Source: Nissolia schottii (Eukaryota; Streptophyta; Magnoliopsida; Fabales; Fabaceae). From it: a stretch of DNA of 64,000 nucleotides. The stretch spans positions 366,894-430,893 of the forward strand of contig QANU01047900.1 of the NCBI GenBank assembly GCA_003254905.1, in the 5' to 3' direction. This document shows positions 13,061-24,032 of this stretch, in pieces. The notes under the pieces were generated by a model, which saw only the letters and a program-made list of their open reading frames with translations, was not told the origin of the DNA and made no database searches. The position numbers and the translations under genes were made by a program. Position 1 is the stretch's first letter. Every line of letters begins with the position of its first letter.

Positions 13061-13490
13061 CTCTGCATTTACTCCTCCTTATATACTACTACTAGTTACC
13101 AACTTCTTTTTGTATCTGTCACTCACTGTCTTAGTTTAATATTTTGTCATTGTTATGGATATTTTGTTTGTTCTCTTCAGTACCATAAACTCAAATGTGT
13201 ACGGATTGGTCACCAGAATTTTCATTAATATAACGTGGCTATCTTGATTACCCTATAAATGGATTGGTCACTAGAATTTCCATTTATAGGCTAGTCAAGA
13301 TAGCCATCTTGTATAAATGGAAATTATGGTGACCAATCCAATGAAGGGTACCTATTTGAGTTTATGGTATTGAAGAAGATAACAAAACATAACAATGACA
13401 AAATATTTAAACTAAGATAGTGAATGACAGATATAAAAAAAAAGTTGGGAACTAGTAATGGTATATGAGGAGGAGGTAATGCAGAGGAAG
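13061..13490. repeat. Large palindrome inside the CACTA-like element
   Basis: The arm at 13061-13220 (CTGCATTTACTCCTCC .. ACGGATTGGTCACCAGAATT) recurs inverted at 13318-13490 with the same order of words, about 160 bp per arm. Between them sits a smaller inversion around GGTCACTAGAATTTCCATTTATA. No open frame of note. Confidence 0.8.
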
Positions 13491-15402
13491 GGTTGTTACC
13501 ATCGGATATTTTTGACGGTGTCAACCCTAAATCCTAATTGCTAAATGGTGTTGAGCAGTACCATCGAAAAAAATTGTCGGTAACAACCCTAACCCTAAAG
13601 CCTAACCTTACTCGTGCGAGATCTTTTTTGTCTCACGTGAAACTAACAAAACAGGGAGCAAAGTTGAGATTCTGTTAGGCATCTTGCGTGAGAGCTAATA
13701 TGAGTCGCTTAGGACGATTTACCGTCAGAAATTTCTAACGTTAATGAAAGTGAAAAATTGCCAAAATTTTTGCTCCGCTTTTTTCGTACCATCAAATTTT
13801 TTGACACAAAGTCAACAATAATCCTTTAAATTAAATGATGTGTTTTGATAAAGCGATTATAGTCAGACTATTTCCAGTTACCGTCAGAAATATCTGACAG
13901 TAATGTTCTGAAAATGTACTTAGTCAAATTTCATTCTCCCATCGCACCATTTCACTCGTTTCTTCTTTCTCTTCTTTTCTCCTCTTCTTTCCTTTCCTTT
14001 CCTCTCCCTCTTCTCCTCTCCTCCTTCCTCCACCACCATCACCACCACCAACACCATGTGCCACCACCACCACCATGTATGTATTGTACTGTAATGTAAA
14101 GTGAAGAATGTGTGTGTGTATGTGTGTGAATTTCCTGAGTTTTACTCTTTGTTCTTGCTTGAACAATAATGAATGTAGATGTGCATGTGTAAGGGATTTC
14201 TATTTTTGGTATCTGGTGAATGAATATGAATTGTAGTGGTTGTATATTTATGCTTTTTGGTTGAAGAATTTAGTGACATGTTTACTTTCCTGTTTTGGAA
14301 GTGATTCTATTGCCTAGTTGAAACTAGTTTTTAGCCAATCTGAAGTTTTATTGAAACATTTAAGAATGATGAATTGGATGCCATAGTGACTTAGGCAATG
14401 CTGCACCCATATTCCAATGATAATTTCAGTCTCTGAAGTTATTTCTCTTTCATTCTAGTTTAGTAGATCTTGCGTTTGTTTAATTTCTGTGCAATTTATT
14501 AAGCTGAAGGTGTGAGCTTTCAATCTTCATGGACTTGTGATTTGAGAAATACATGTTGTAATTGACTTGTTTCTTTATAGTAGATTAGAAGAACCCATCC
14601 AATAAATGCTAGTTTCCACTAAATCACTATATGTTTCTTTAAGTGTGCCTTTTTCCCCTGGTTGCCTATAACGACTATGAGCACTGATTATTCCCTTGAA
14701 ACATTCCCTTGAATGGATCATAAATAATTAGATATTGTTAATGATATCCACCTTTTCCTAGTCTCGTAGGCACAGTACTTGTATACTGCAGTTGAAATGA
14801 CTACTAGTATTGAAATATGTGATGAAGCATCTGGGTCTATGCAAATATAGAGTTGGACGTTATGCTGATAAGGTTTCCTAGTGTCTTAGTCTCTCTGGTT
14901 TCTGCAATCAAAGAGCTTACAGATGGCACAACTTCGGCTTTTTAGGTATGTTACATCTAGAATGGTACATGATGACATAACCTATTATGCAATTTGTGTT
15001 CCTTTACCAATTTTTAGAATCAATTGTTATTGTTTGATTAAATTCTTTATAGTTGTTTAGGCTGAGTTTGATATTACTTCATTATTTCTTTTATTTTCTT
15101 AGGTTATTTGATAGCACATCTTTCTATTAAAAAACGATTGAATATCATAAGAACTGGTGTTGCTGCTTTTTGGGACACTCTAATGGCGGAAGCCTGCATT
15201 TACTACTTATTTTTCATGCTCCCTAGCATGCTTTTTTACTCTTAAGAATAAAGCACATGACTAAATCTAAATGTACTTAGTCATGTGATTAGTATTTCCT
15301 AGACGTCAAAACATTGGAATAATAGTTGTCATAGGAAATACTGAAATAGTTTAAGTCTTTGTTATTACTCTTGAAAATGTAAACTCTAATAATTTTCTGT
15401 TG

Positions 15403-15404
<2 letters not shown>

Positions 15405-15441
<37 letters not shown>
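15405..15441. repeat. (AT)n microsatellite
   Basis: An uninterrupted AT dinucleotide run inside the CACTA-like element. Confidence 0.9.
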
Positions 15442-15444
<3 letters not shown>

Positions 15445-16240
15445 CTGGTGGGCATCTTAAATAATTTAATTAATTTATTATTTAATTAAATAATTATATT
15501 ATTAAATATATAATTTATTGCATTAAACAATAATTTAATATTTGGAATAATAATAAAAATAAAACAATAATAAATTATTTTTTTTTAAATTAATTATGTA
15601 TACCGTCGAAAATTTTCCACAATAATAGATTGTAATATTCATAATTACCGTCGGTTCTAGCCGACAGTAATTATGTAAAAATAACATCAAATTTCCGTCA
15701 AAATTAACCGTTGGTTTTAGCGGACAATAAACTGTTCAATACGAACCGTTCGTGGACCACCATTAGTGTCGGTCGTCACCGGCGCTAATTACTGTTAGAT
15801 TTATATAGCCAACAATAATAAGTTAACATCAAGGCTATTACCGTCAGTGTCTTTGCCAACCGTAAGTCCGATGGAAAGCAAAAAATTTGGCGATAATCGG
15901 GAAAACATCCAACGGTAATTCCGACGATAATGAGTGTTTTTCTTATAGCGATTATTAAATCATGAATAATTTTATATTATTATTAGTCATACTTTTTAAT
16001 TTATTAAAAAAAATATGTATAACTATTTATGAAGAGGATATTGGTAAAAAAGTGTAAATAATGATTAAAGTGTAACTTACTTTTATTTGTTAAGGGAGGA
16101 GAGTGTAAATTTTTAAAATGAAGGACAAATTACAATTTAAGTATCTCTTAAGAGAATGAATTATATTTTACTCTTAAGCTTTAATATAAATCCTAAATAA
16201 TGCTACTGTCATCCTTCCCTTCCCTCTCTAAACATAACCT

Positions 16241-17740
16241 AGAAGTTTAATTAAACATAACAAGCCCTTTGATTTAAGTAGTGTTTTCTTTTTAACCATG
16301 ATCGATCATGCTCCTTAAAGTTGCACATGCCCTTCACTAATTAAGCCTGTGCGTTTCAGAACCCACCATCACGTTGGGAGCCAGCACGGCACAAATACAT
16401 TAATATTACTCTCTTCCACTGTGGGTCTCAAACTTTTATTTTGGGGCTGAAAGCCTGAAAGGGCGTTTGAATTGAATAATATCTAAAAAAGTCAATGAAA
16501 TTGTAAGTAGTACACTTATTTAATATATGAAATATAATGCAATATTAAATTTTCTTAACATAACTCTGACTTCGTAACTTATATATATATATATANATTA
16601 TTAGTTAAGTTGACTAATTAATCCACTTAAAATCGTCTACGTAAGCCAAACAAATGATGGCCAAACAAGCATATAAAAACCAGAAATAAATGTAACTGTA
16701 AATGCAAAGAGAGAAAAAGGAAGAAAGGAAGGAAGAAAGTAATTAGAAGTGGACAAGAGTGATATTGGCCACATACGACACTGCTCCGCAATCATGGCTC
16801 CATTGAGTTGGGTGGGTGTACCCTGTCAACTACAACTAGGTATATATTTAGGGTGCTTTATTGTTGATAAATCTCACGTGCAATATATACACATGGCATG
16901 AGTATAAGCATTCTTTTTCTTCTCTTCTCTTTTGTGAGTGTTTAAAAGAGGTGGTTGTCATCATTATAATTTTTTCAGCCCCGCCACATTTTCTTTTTTT
17001 GTTATTTAGTATGTGTTCTTGTATTTTTGTTCCCCTTTATTAATGTTTCTATTTCCTTATGTGGTGTGCTCTTTCTCTTTCATAGTTGTAATTTTTTTCC
17101 TTTGTAGTGTATTGTTTTCATTTGTAATTTTGCTTATAGGGTTTTATAAATGAAGATGGTATTCAAATCTATCATGAAAGAAAGCGTAATACATTCTTCA
17201 AACTGCAGTATTAGTAGTGTTGGTCTTTGACAAGAAAGATGTTTGAACATCGATTATCTTTGGACAAAAAACAGAGCTATAAATCTCCAGTTAGTTCAAA
17301 ATATATAGTGGATTCATATCTTATTAATATTATATCTGATGTTTTGTTTTCAATTTAAAAGTGTCGTTTGACTGCTCTATCAATAATAATAAAAAAAATT
17401 CGTAAAAATGAAAAGTATTCTTTTCTTTGAATAAGGAAATTACTAATTAGAACACGTAAGAGTGGAACTAAGTTCATGAACACCAATCGGGGGCTCAATT
17501 CGTTTTATGATTAATTCACTGAACCATCAGCATGTCAACGATTTAAAAATATCTAAAAAGAAGAATTCTTTACGATATGTATATTTTTTTCAAGAGTGGA
17601 GGAACTTGCATTTGGTTTGCATCATGAGAATTTTGTTGCCCACTTAACATTAATTGAAAAGAAAATTCGAAACTACAAGTGTTTCATGGAGCACTACGTA
17701 CGTTAGTGATGAGTTTTTTTTTTTGTTTTCCATTTCATAT
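16241..17740. other. Intergenic, no gene seen
   Basis: Ordinary AT-rich plant intergenic sequence with a TA run near 16580 and one unresolved base at 16596. No coding or repeat structure was supported. Confidence 0.5.
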
Positions 17741-17744
17741 GATG

Positions 17745-18185
17745 AGTTCTTGTAAAATCACTAATTAACTGCAAATTTAGGTTCAAAATTCGCAGATAAT
17801 CACTTTAGTTGTATATTTTTCTGTGAATTAGACTTCATAGGTAATTAGATGGTAGGTACGTAATTGATAGTTGTGAATTTTAAAATTCGTAGATAATTGC
17901 AGATCTTTTTGCAAGAAACTACAAAAATTTTGCAAATAATTTTCGTGCCAGGGTGGATGTTTAGAAGGAATTTTGTGGTGAATTTTTATGAAAGAAACTT
18001 TGCAAGTAACATTCGCAGAAAATTTTACAGGTCATATTCTCATGAAATTTTGCAAGAAAATTCTCAAAGTAAAATTCATAGAAAATTTTGAAAGTAAAGT
18101 TGACATAAAATTTTGCAAGTAAAATGTGCAGCGAATTTCGCAAGTAAAATTTGCAAGAAATTTGCAACTTGATGCGCAAGTAGCA
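17745..18185 (+). repeat. Degenerate array of TTTTGCAAGTAAAATTCGCAG-like words
   Basis: Variants of AAATTTTGCAAG and AATTCGCAG follow each other at roughly 25-35 bp, with the reading frames left open by chance on both strands. A similar array lies at 48780-49327. The pattern resembles the subterminal repeats of CACTA or hAT elements; no terminus is visible here. Confidence 0.6.
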
Positions 18186-19272
18186 TGTTGCGCAGACAAC
18201 GAATGAGAAGAAGTTGCTCTAAGGCTCAACTTGCTTTATTTTGTTATTCCAAAATAAAAACAGAAGACAATCTCATCGTCATCAAGATTCAAGACATACC
18301 ATAAGTCACAAAACAAGAGTACATACTTGAACTTTTTCGCGCACAAGTCAAAAAGAACAAGGAGACTAGCACTACAAATGGAAATGTGAGAGGCGATGAG
18401 CGAACAGAGAAAGGCATCGCTACAGTCACAATGGCTAAGCTAAAAGGGATGCTGCAAAATAAATACAAAAGATAGTAATGTAACACCAGATTAAAAAAAT
18501 ACTAAAAACGTTAGAGTAGTTAAACATGGAAAATAAACATTCAGTAGGAAAGAATGAAATTGCCTTACAGTAACTAGTCGTAAACAAGCTGTTAGGTACC
18601 AGTTTCGAATTGCAAAGACAATATGTGTTATATTTACCATCACTTTCACAAGGTACACATTAGCAGCAAAAGGTATGGTGTAGGAAATTTTGGTCTTTAT
18701 AACTAAAAATAATTGTTTTTTTCTTACTAAAGAAAGGGGGAAAATTTTCTTATATATCAGTAACATCAATTGAAAACAATGGTACAAGGAAGTACCATTG
18801 AGAGTTCACTTGCCGGAAGATACCCTTTAAGCTGTGGCCATATCGACGCACCTACTTATAAAGAAATCAGTTGTTCAAATAGTGAAGGTAAACCTATTAC
18901 ATTGGCTGTATCCTATAGTAATGCTGATATTGTTAGTGTTTCTTCTTGACCTCTACCTTCGCGCCCAAGGTTGTCTACAAAACTTTCTAAATTGAGAAGT
19001 CCACAATCTAACTTGGTTGATCATGTTGGGGACTAGCCTGTTAATGATTATTAAGCTAACAGGCAAATGACTACTATTCATAGGAACTTGTCTGATCTAC
19101 CACTATTCAAAGAATGACGAGAAGCTCAAACAAGATGACATTTCTAGTAATCAATTAACAAAAGAAACAATTAGGCTTATTCATTATTTACTAGTAAATG
19201 ATTAAATAAAATAATATTTATGCCTTAGTAAATTAATTAGTGGCCTTAGTAAATAATAAATAGTATATGATA
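18186..19272. other. Intergenic, no gene seen
   Basis: No recognised coding sequence. Short minus-strand frames at 18289-18787 have no recognisable domain or splice context. Confidence 0.45.
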
Positions 19273-21717
19273 CAGTTGAGAACTAGGGTTTTAATTAGGT
19301 CTTATCGTATCGACGATAACACTAGGGTGTAGGGTATTACCGTCGGTATGGCCCCACAGTAATACCCTTAAGGCCATGGTCATCGGTCTCTTCTGACGGT
19401 AAAGTCTGAACTCACAATTTGAAATTACTGACGGATCGTTCTGACGATAACACCCTAAAGGTTACACCGTCGGTCATTTTTGACAGTAACGTGAGATTTC
19501 ATGATTAGAAATTAGAGTTGTGTTTTGCGATGGTAACAAAGGTGATTTTGTACCTAAAATATGTCGCCTAATTTTTGTACCGTTGGATGTGTTTTAAAAA
19601 TTCCAACGGTAATCCATCAAATGAAACGATGCGTTTCATTTACAGCGTTACTATCAGATTACCGTCAATTGTTTATAATGGTAAGATTATGAGAATTAAC
19701 TTAGTCGAGTTTCACCTTCATTCTTCCCTATTTACACATTTTCTCCATTCTCTTCACCTCTCTTCCTTCTTCCACCACCACCATCACATCCCTACGGTTT
19801 ACACGGTCACCACCCACTCTATTGCCACTGCCACCACCTCCCACAACAACTCTTCTACCATCTCAATAACCCCTCACACTTATACCACCGCCATCATTAC
19901 ACCTCTTCCACCACCACCTCCACTTCTCCACCACCGACTACCATGACAACCTCTGACCACACCACCTCCACCAGCTCGTCGGGGGTATCATCACAACTGT
20001 TGTCACCACCCCACAAGCACCACCACTACTTACTAGGTCATTACATAATTATTATTCTCATTTTAATTCATTCAATTTCATAAATAATGTTAATTTCTAA
20101 TTCTTTCTTTTTTTTGTTACGATATGTTTATTTAGGAGATTGAATGAGCCACTCAACTGTGTAAGGACATTTAGGTATGTATATATGAACTTACGTAGGA
20201 TAAAGATTTATTTTCTTAGGATAGAGTTGTAGGATTAGGGTTGTATGGCTGGATTGGGGAAAGAATGCTTAGTGTTTTTTTTGACATTGTTTGAATTGTT
20301 TTGTTGGCAACGATTGTTACATGTTATTTGTGGAGATTGGAGGGAATCTGTTTTAGAATGGTTCAGGAATAATTGTGTGCAATTAGTGCATGACACATGG
20401 TTAGAAATTGAAAATGTATCTTACAATAAGGAAATTAAACTAAGATCATGCAATTCACGTCAGTTGACGTAATATGCGTGTAGCAAGTGTGCAAACATGA
20501 TTCCATTGAACAGATTTTGGATGTACAATAGATACTACTGGAATCAGGGAGTGATAAAACCATAATTTTTTGAGGGTGTTGACTACTTTTGTAATTAAAT
20601 CAACTGATCAATTTGTGACAGACCAAAGAGTTAGGTGTCTGTGTTTTTCTTGCAAGAGGTGTAGTATATTGGATGTTGAAAGGATTAGAATGCATCTTTA
20701 CAGAAATGGGTTTGAATAGCATTATTGGATATGGACTGACCACGGAGAGGTGGGACGTCAATGTTGTGAATGAGTTTAGTAGCTATCAGTATGAAGTGGG
20801 GAGTTCAAGTCAGGCTTGTGTGGATGAACCAGAAATAGATAGCCTAGATTTGAATGTTAATGATGATAAATATTTAGAAATGGTTAACGATGCTTTTGGT
20901 CATACCTTTAACATGGGCAATGACAACTTACTGGATGAGGAACCCAATCTAGATTCCAAAAATTTCTATAGTTTATTAGAGGAAGCAAATACTCCAGTGT
21001 GGGAAGGATCTGTTCATTTAAGATTATATGCGGCAGCTAGGATGTTGACTATGAAGTTAGATGTGAATCAAAGTGAGAGATCGTTCGGTCAGCAGCTTGA
21101 CTTTATTAAAGAACTGACACCATCGAGGAATAAAATTCCAACAAAATTTTATCAATATAAGAAAGTATTTTCTAAACTTGGCTTAAGGTCCATCAAGATT
21201 GACTGTTGTCGATCAAGTTGTATGTTGTATTATAGTGATGATGCAGCCTTGACTCAATGTAAATTTTGTGGTACCGATAGGTTTAAGCCGAGGAGAGTAG
21301 GTCCTAGGAGATATAAGGATGTTCATTTTAAATGAATGCATTACTTGCCTTTAATTCCAAAACCTTAAAAGGTTATTTGCATTAATGAGTTCGGCACTGT
21401 ACATGAGATGACATATTGAGAATAGAAGAAACGATAGTCCCATGACTCACCCTTCTCATGGTGAAGTGTGGACAACTTTGAGAGAGTTTACCTTGACTTC
21501 GCTACAGAACCTCAAAATGTGAGATTAGGGCTTTGTTCTAATGGGTTTACTCCTAACAATCAGCTTAACAAACCTTACTTATGTTGGCCAGTAATCATTA
21601 CACCGTACAATCTACCACCTGAAATGTGCATGAAAGACCCTTATATATATGTTCTTATCTTGTGTAATCCCTGTCCCAAGCAACCCTAAAGCAAAGATTG
21701 ATGGTTTTCTTCTGTTA
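19273..21717 (+). mobile_element. CACTA (En/Spm) transposon, 3'-truncated
   Basis: The left end CAGTTGAGAACTAGGG resembles the left end of the element at 12329. The next 250 bp carry many ACCGTCGG / GACGGTAA / GACGATAA subterminal words, then a pyrimidine/CCACC-rich leader tract (19740-20040) and a TNP2-type transposase. The element stops at about 21717, where an unrelated LTR-like repeat begins, so the right terminus is missing. It is the coding relative of the non-autonomous element at 12.3-15.9 kb. Confidence 0.8.
20500..21716 (+). pseudogene. TNP2-type CACTA transposase pseudogene
   Basis: Transposase of the En/Spm superfamily, the DNA cutting and joining enzyme of the element. An N-terminal domain with WMYNR lies near 20517; then comes an intact 220-codon frame (20673-21335) containing GSVHLRLYAAARMLTMKLD and a C..C zinc-type motif (QCKFCGTDRFKPRR). 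A further block at 21468-21689 reads DFATEPQNVRLGLCSNGFTP and CWPVIITPYNLPPEMCMKDP, the conserved TNP2 core. The protein is broken: the N-terminal part needs frame changes near 20490-20670, a stop at 21333-21335 follows the first block, and everything after PKQP is gone. Non-functional. Confidence 0.9.
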
Positions 21718-22800
21718 GTCCTTGCAACCAATACCCAAGAGGGGGGTGAATTGGGTATGTAAGAAATTATTTCAATTTTGACAAATATTACATTTTCATG
21801 CAATCAACATTATTATGCAGCGGAATATATCAATTAAGGATGTAATATAAGCTTGCTCAATTATGTTTGTTGATAGAACAATAAGATCGACATAGCAACT
21901 TATAAACAATTATCAACAAATGTTTGATATTGCAATTCTCAAATATGCAAGACAATAATATAAGTTTGCAATAAATAAAGAGATAGAGTTAGAGAGATAA
22001 CAAATAGTGATTTATCTTGGTTCGACCACCCTTGTGATTTACGTCCAGTCCCCAATCAGCTTCCTCAAGAATTTTTTCACTATCATCAAGCTTTTAACTT
22101 AGGTGCTTGAAAAACCTTTACATCCAAGAGCACTCCTCACACTTAAGATCCCCCGCCTTTGTGTTTGAGCCTTAAGAACTAATCCTTAGGGATATCACAC
22201 CCTAAGCAACTAAAGGGATACCTCGCCCTCTTTACAAGTGTATAGAATTTTGGTAGAAAAAGAAACTCTCTCAAAGAGTGGATGATATAAATTGAATCAC
22301 TACTAGGAGTATTGATAATATATCTCTTTTTTGCTCTTATGATGATGAAAAATATCAATCTATTGATAATATGAAGTATAAGGATGATGAGAGTGAAAAT
22401 CTTGGCTAGAAATGTGAGTTTAATGGACATTTATAGAGTTTGTAAGTGTACTAGCTGTCACTAATTGTTACCCAATTAATTTCTCACTTATGTCCGTTGA
22501 AAACTAGCAGTTTTAAGCTTCTGGAGCTTGGCCATTCGAATGACACCACTTAGTCATACGAATGACTTAAGAAAATATAGTCGTTATGTTATGGCTTTTT
22601 TACTAGGTTATTCGAATGACAAATCCTGGTCATTCGAATGACTAAAGTTTTCCCAGGTCAAATCATCCTTTTTCCAATTCTTTTGATTCCTATTGTCAAT
22701 CTTAACCATTTTTAGTTCCTAGAATCAAAAGATCATTTAAGAGCATAATTCTAAGGGTTTAGAGAAAAATGCAGCAAAACTCTCTCACATTATTCAGATG
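21718..22800. repeat. LTR-like repeat, unclassified
   Basis: Begins near CCCAAGAGGGGGGTGAATTG, a word common at the edges of plant LTR-type repeats. It continues through a segment with TTGGTTCGACCACCC and ends with several TCATTCGAATGAC palindromic words (22540-22650). No protein-coding part. It abuts the broken end of the CACTA transposase, suggesting insertion or rearrangement there. Fossil, family uncertain. Confidence 0.45.
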
Positions 22801-23783
22801 AGATGAGAGTGTAAGTGTGAGAGAGTCCTAGGGACTCTTTAGATTAGGGTTTCTTTAAAAAGAAAAATTAAATAATAAAATTATATTAATAAATATGATT
22901 GCATAAAATGTTGCAAAAAGTAATGCTAGTCTAGTGGATAAGGCATTGCTCTGAATGACAGAGATCTTGGATTTGAGTCTCACTGAAGTATTTTTTTGCT
23001 TCATCATTAGTATTCTCAATAGTTTGATTGTGATCTTCCGAATCTTGCATGAGAGTATTGAATTTGGAGTCATTGATAGCTTTGTGATTAGAAACGGTAT
23101 TTGATTAATCTTTTTGGGTATTTGAATTGACTCCTCCTGAGATATTATCCCTCTGCTTTCTTTGCTTATGAGCGTTTTTCTTGGCATGCGTCTATTCGCC
23201 AAAGACTTCCTCTTTTGCTTCAATCAATCCTTGATTATTTGGAGAAATCAAATCAGCATGTTGATTGCTGACTTCAGCCCTCGCCGGAGAAGCAATTCCC
23301 TCAACAAGGGGATTGGCCACCACCTATGGATCAGTAGCAACAATTGCCATAACTGTAATCGTCACTAGCAGGGCTTCACTTTATGCTTCCCTCTTATGGT
23401 CATACCTTCCATAGTTAAAATATAGAAGATGAAGCCCTTCGTACTCGAGGTGCATTTCAACTCCATGCACTTTGATTTTGGGCATTAACCTCTTGGTTAT
23501 ATCAATTTCAATGCAAATCCTAGAATACTTGTTGCTGGAATGAATCGATGGGACCCTATCAATCTTTAACATATATGGTCCCAAATTTTGCACCCACCCT
23601 GCAAAGAAGTTTCTTGTGATATAGTTCTATATCAAGCTCTGGTATTCTTATCTAGATAGGAACTTTCTTGATCACCTCTCTCATCCTCAGAACCAAGGTC
23701 TCCATTGGTGAACTATGATGTACTGATCTTAACCATCCAAGGACCCTCAAAGATAGCATGATTATAAATAATCTTTCGTCAGT
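22801..23783 (-). pseudogene. L1-type LINE ORF1 remnant
   Basis: Read on the minus strand from about 23780: AIFEGPWMVKIS, then the intact stretch 23593-23381 (RICIEIDITKRLMPKIKVHG, EYEGLHLLYFNYGRY). This matches the DUF4283 RNA-binding and zinc-knuckle region of plant L1 ORF1 proteins. The frame shifts between these blocks. Downstream the frame 23223-22855 is a low-complexity ORF1 tail. No endonuclease or reverse transcriptase is present. Broken and 5'/3' incomplete. Confidence 0.7.
22924..22990 (+). other. tRNA-like sequence (possible SINE head)
   Basis: TAGTCTAGTGGATAAGG resembles a tRNA A box / D arm, and GGATTTGAGTCTCA, some 30 bp downstream, resembles a B box. It is followed by a T run. 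The middle can form a short CTCT/AGAG stem. Acceptor and T stems do not pair well, so this is not a working tRNA; a tRNA-derived SINE head or tRNA fossil is likelier. Confidence 0.4.
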
Positions 23784-24032
23784 TAAAAATTAATGAGTTT
23801 TGCTACACGTACACCAAAAACCATACACCATACATACACCTCGTATTTATATACATAAAGTTTGTGTTTTAACTCATGTAATGTTTGTGCACTTAATTAA
23901 GTATAGTTGAGAGTATCATTTACAAGTTTGTAATGTTTGTGCACCCGTGAGAATAAAATTTGTGCATTATTAATGGTGTATGTATGGGTGTATGAAATTG
24001 GGTGTACATGTAGCATTTTTGAAAATTAATTT
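23784..24032. mobile_element. MITE with about 40-bp terminal inverted repeats
   Basis: Left end TGCTACACGTACACC followed by CATACACCATACATACACC; right end inverted TGCTACATGTACACCC followed by CATACACCCATACATACACC. The interior contains GTTTGTGCAC words like those of the larger TTTGTGCA repeats, so it may be a short relative. No coding sequence. Confidence 0.75.

Larger units (their letters stand above)
12329..15950 (+). mobile_element. CACTA-like non-autonomous element
   Basis: Left end CATTACTAGAAACTAGGG; right end, read inverted, CGCTATAAGAAAAACACT: imperfect terminal repeats like CACTA ends. ATT at 12326-12328 and again at 15951-15953 gives the 3-bp target duplication expected of CACTA. 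Both subterminal zones are packed with ACCGTC/GACGGTAA words, typical of transposase-binding repeats in En/Spm elements. Two pyrimidine/CCACC-rich leader-like tracts (12780-13010, 13930-14080) suggest a compound origin. No transposase is present. Confidence 0.75.
11938..16173. mobile_element. Inverted-repeat (foldback) element split by a CACTA-like element
   Basis: The left arm (11938-12328) begins GAGTAAAATACACTTTCATC. The right arm (15951-16173), read on the other strand, begins GAGTAAAATATAATTCATTC. Both then share CTCCTAAGAGAT/CTCTTAAGAGAT, the TACACTC.CCTCCC words and AATAATATAAAATTATT. These are long diverged terminal inverted repeats of a MITE or foldback element. It has no coding sequence of its own. 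Confidence 0.75.

Noticed and set aside
17897-18229. Overlapping frames on both strands near 18 kb
   Set aside because: Created by the periodic TTTTGCAAG repeat.
22924-22990. Functional tRNA gene
   Set aside because: Acceptor and T stems do not pair and the anticodon loop is not canonical.
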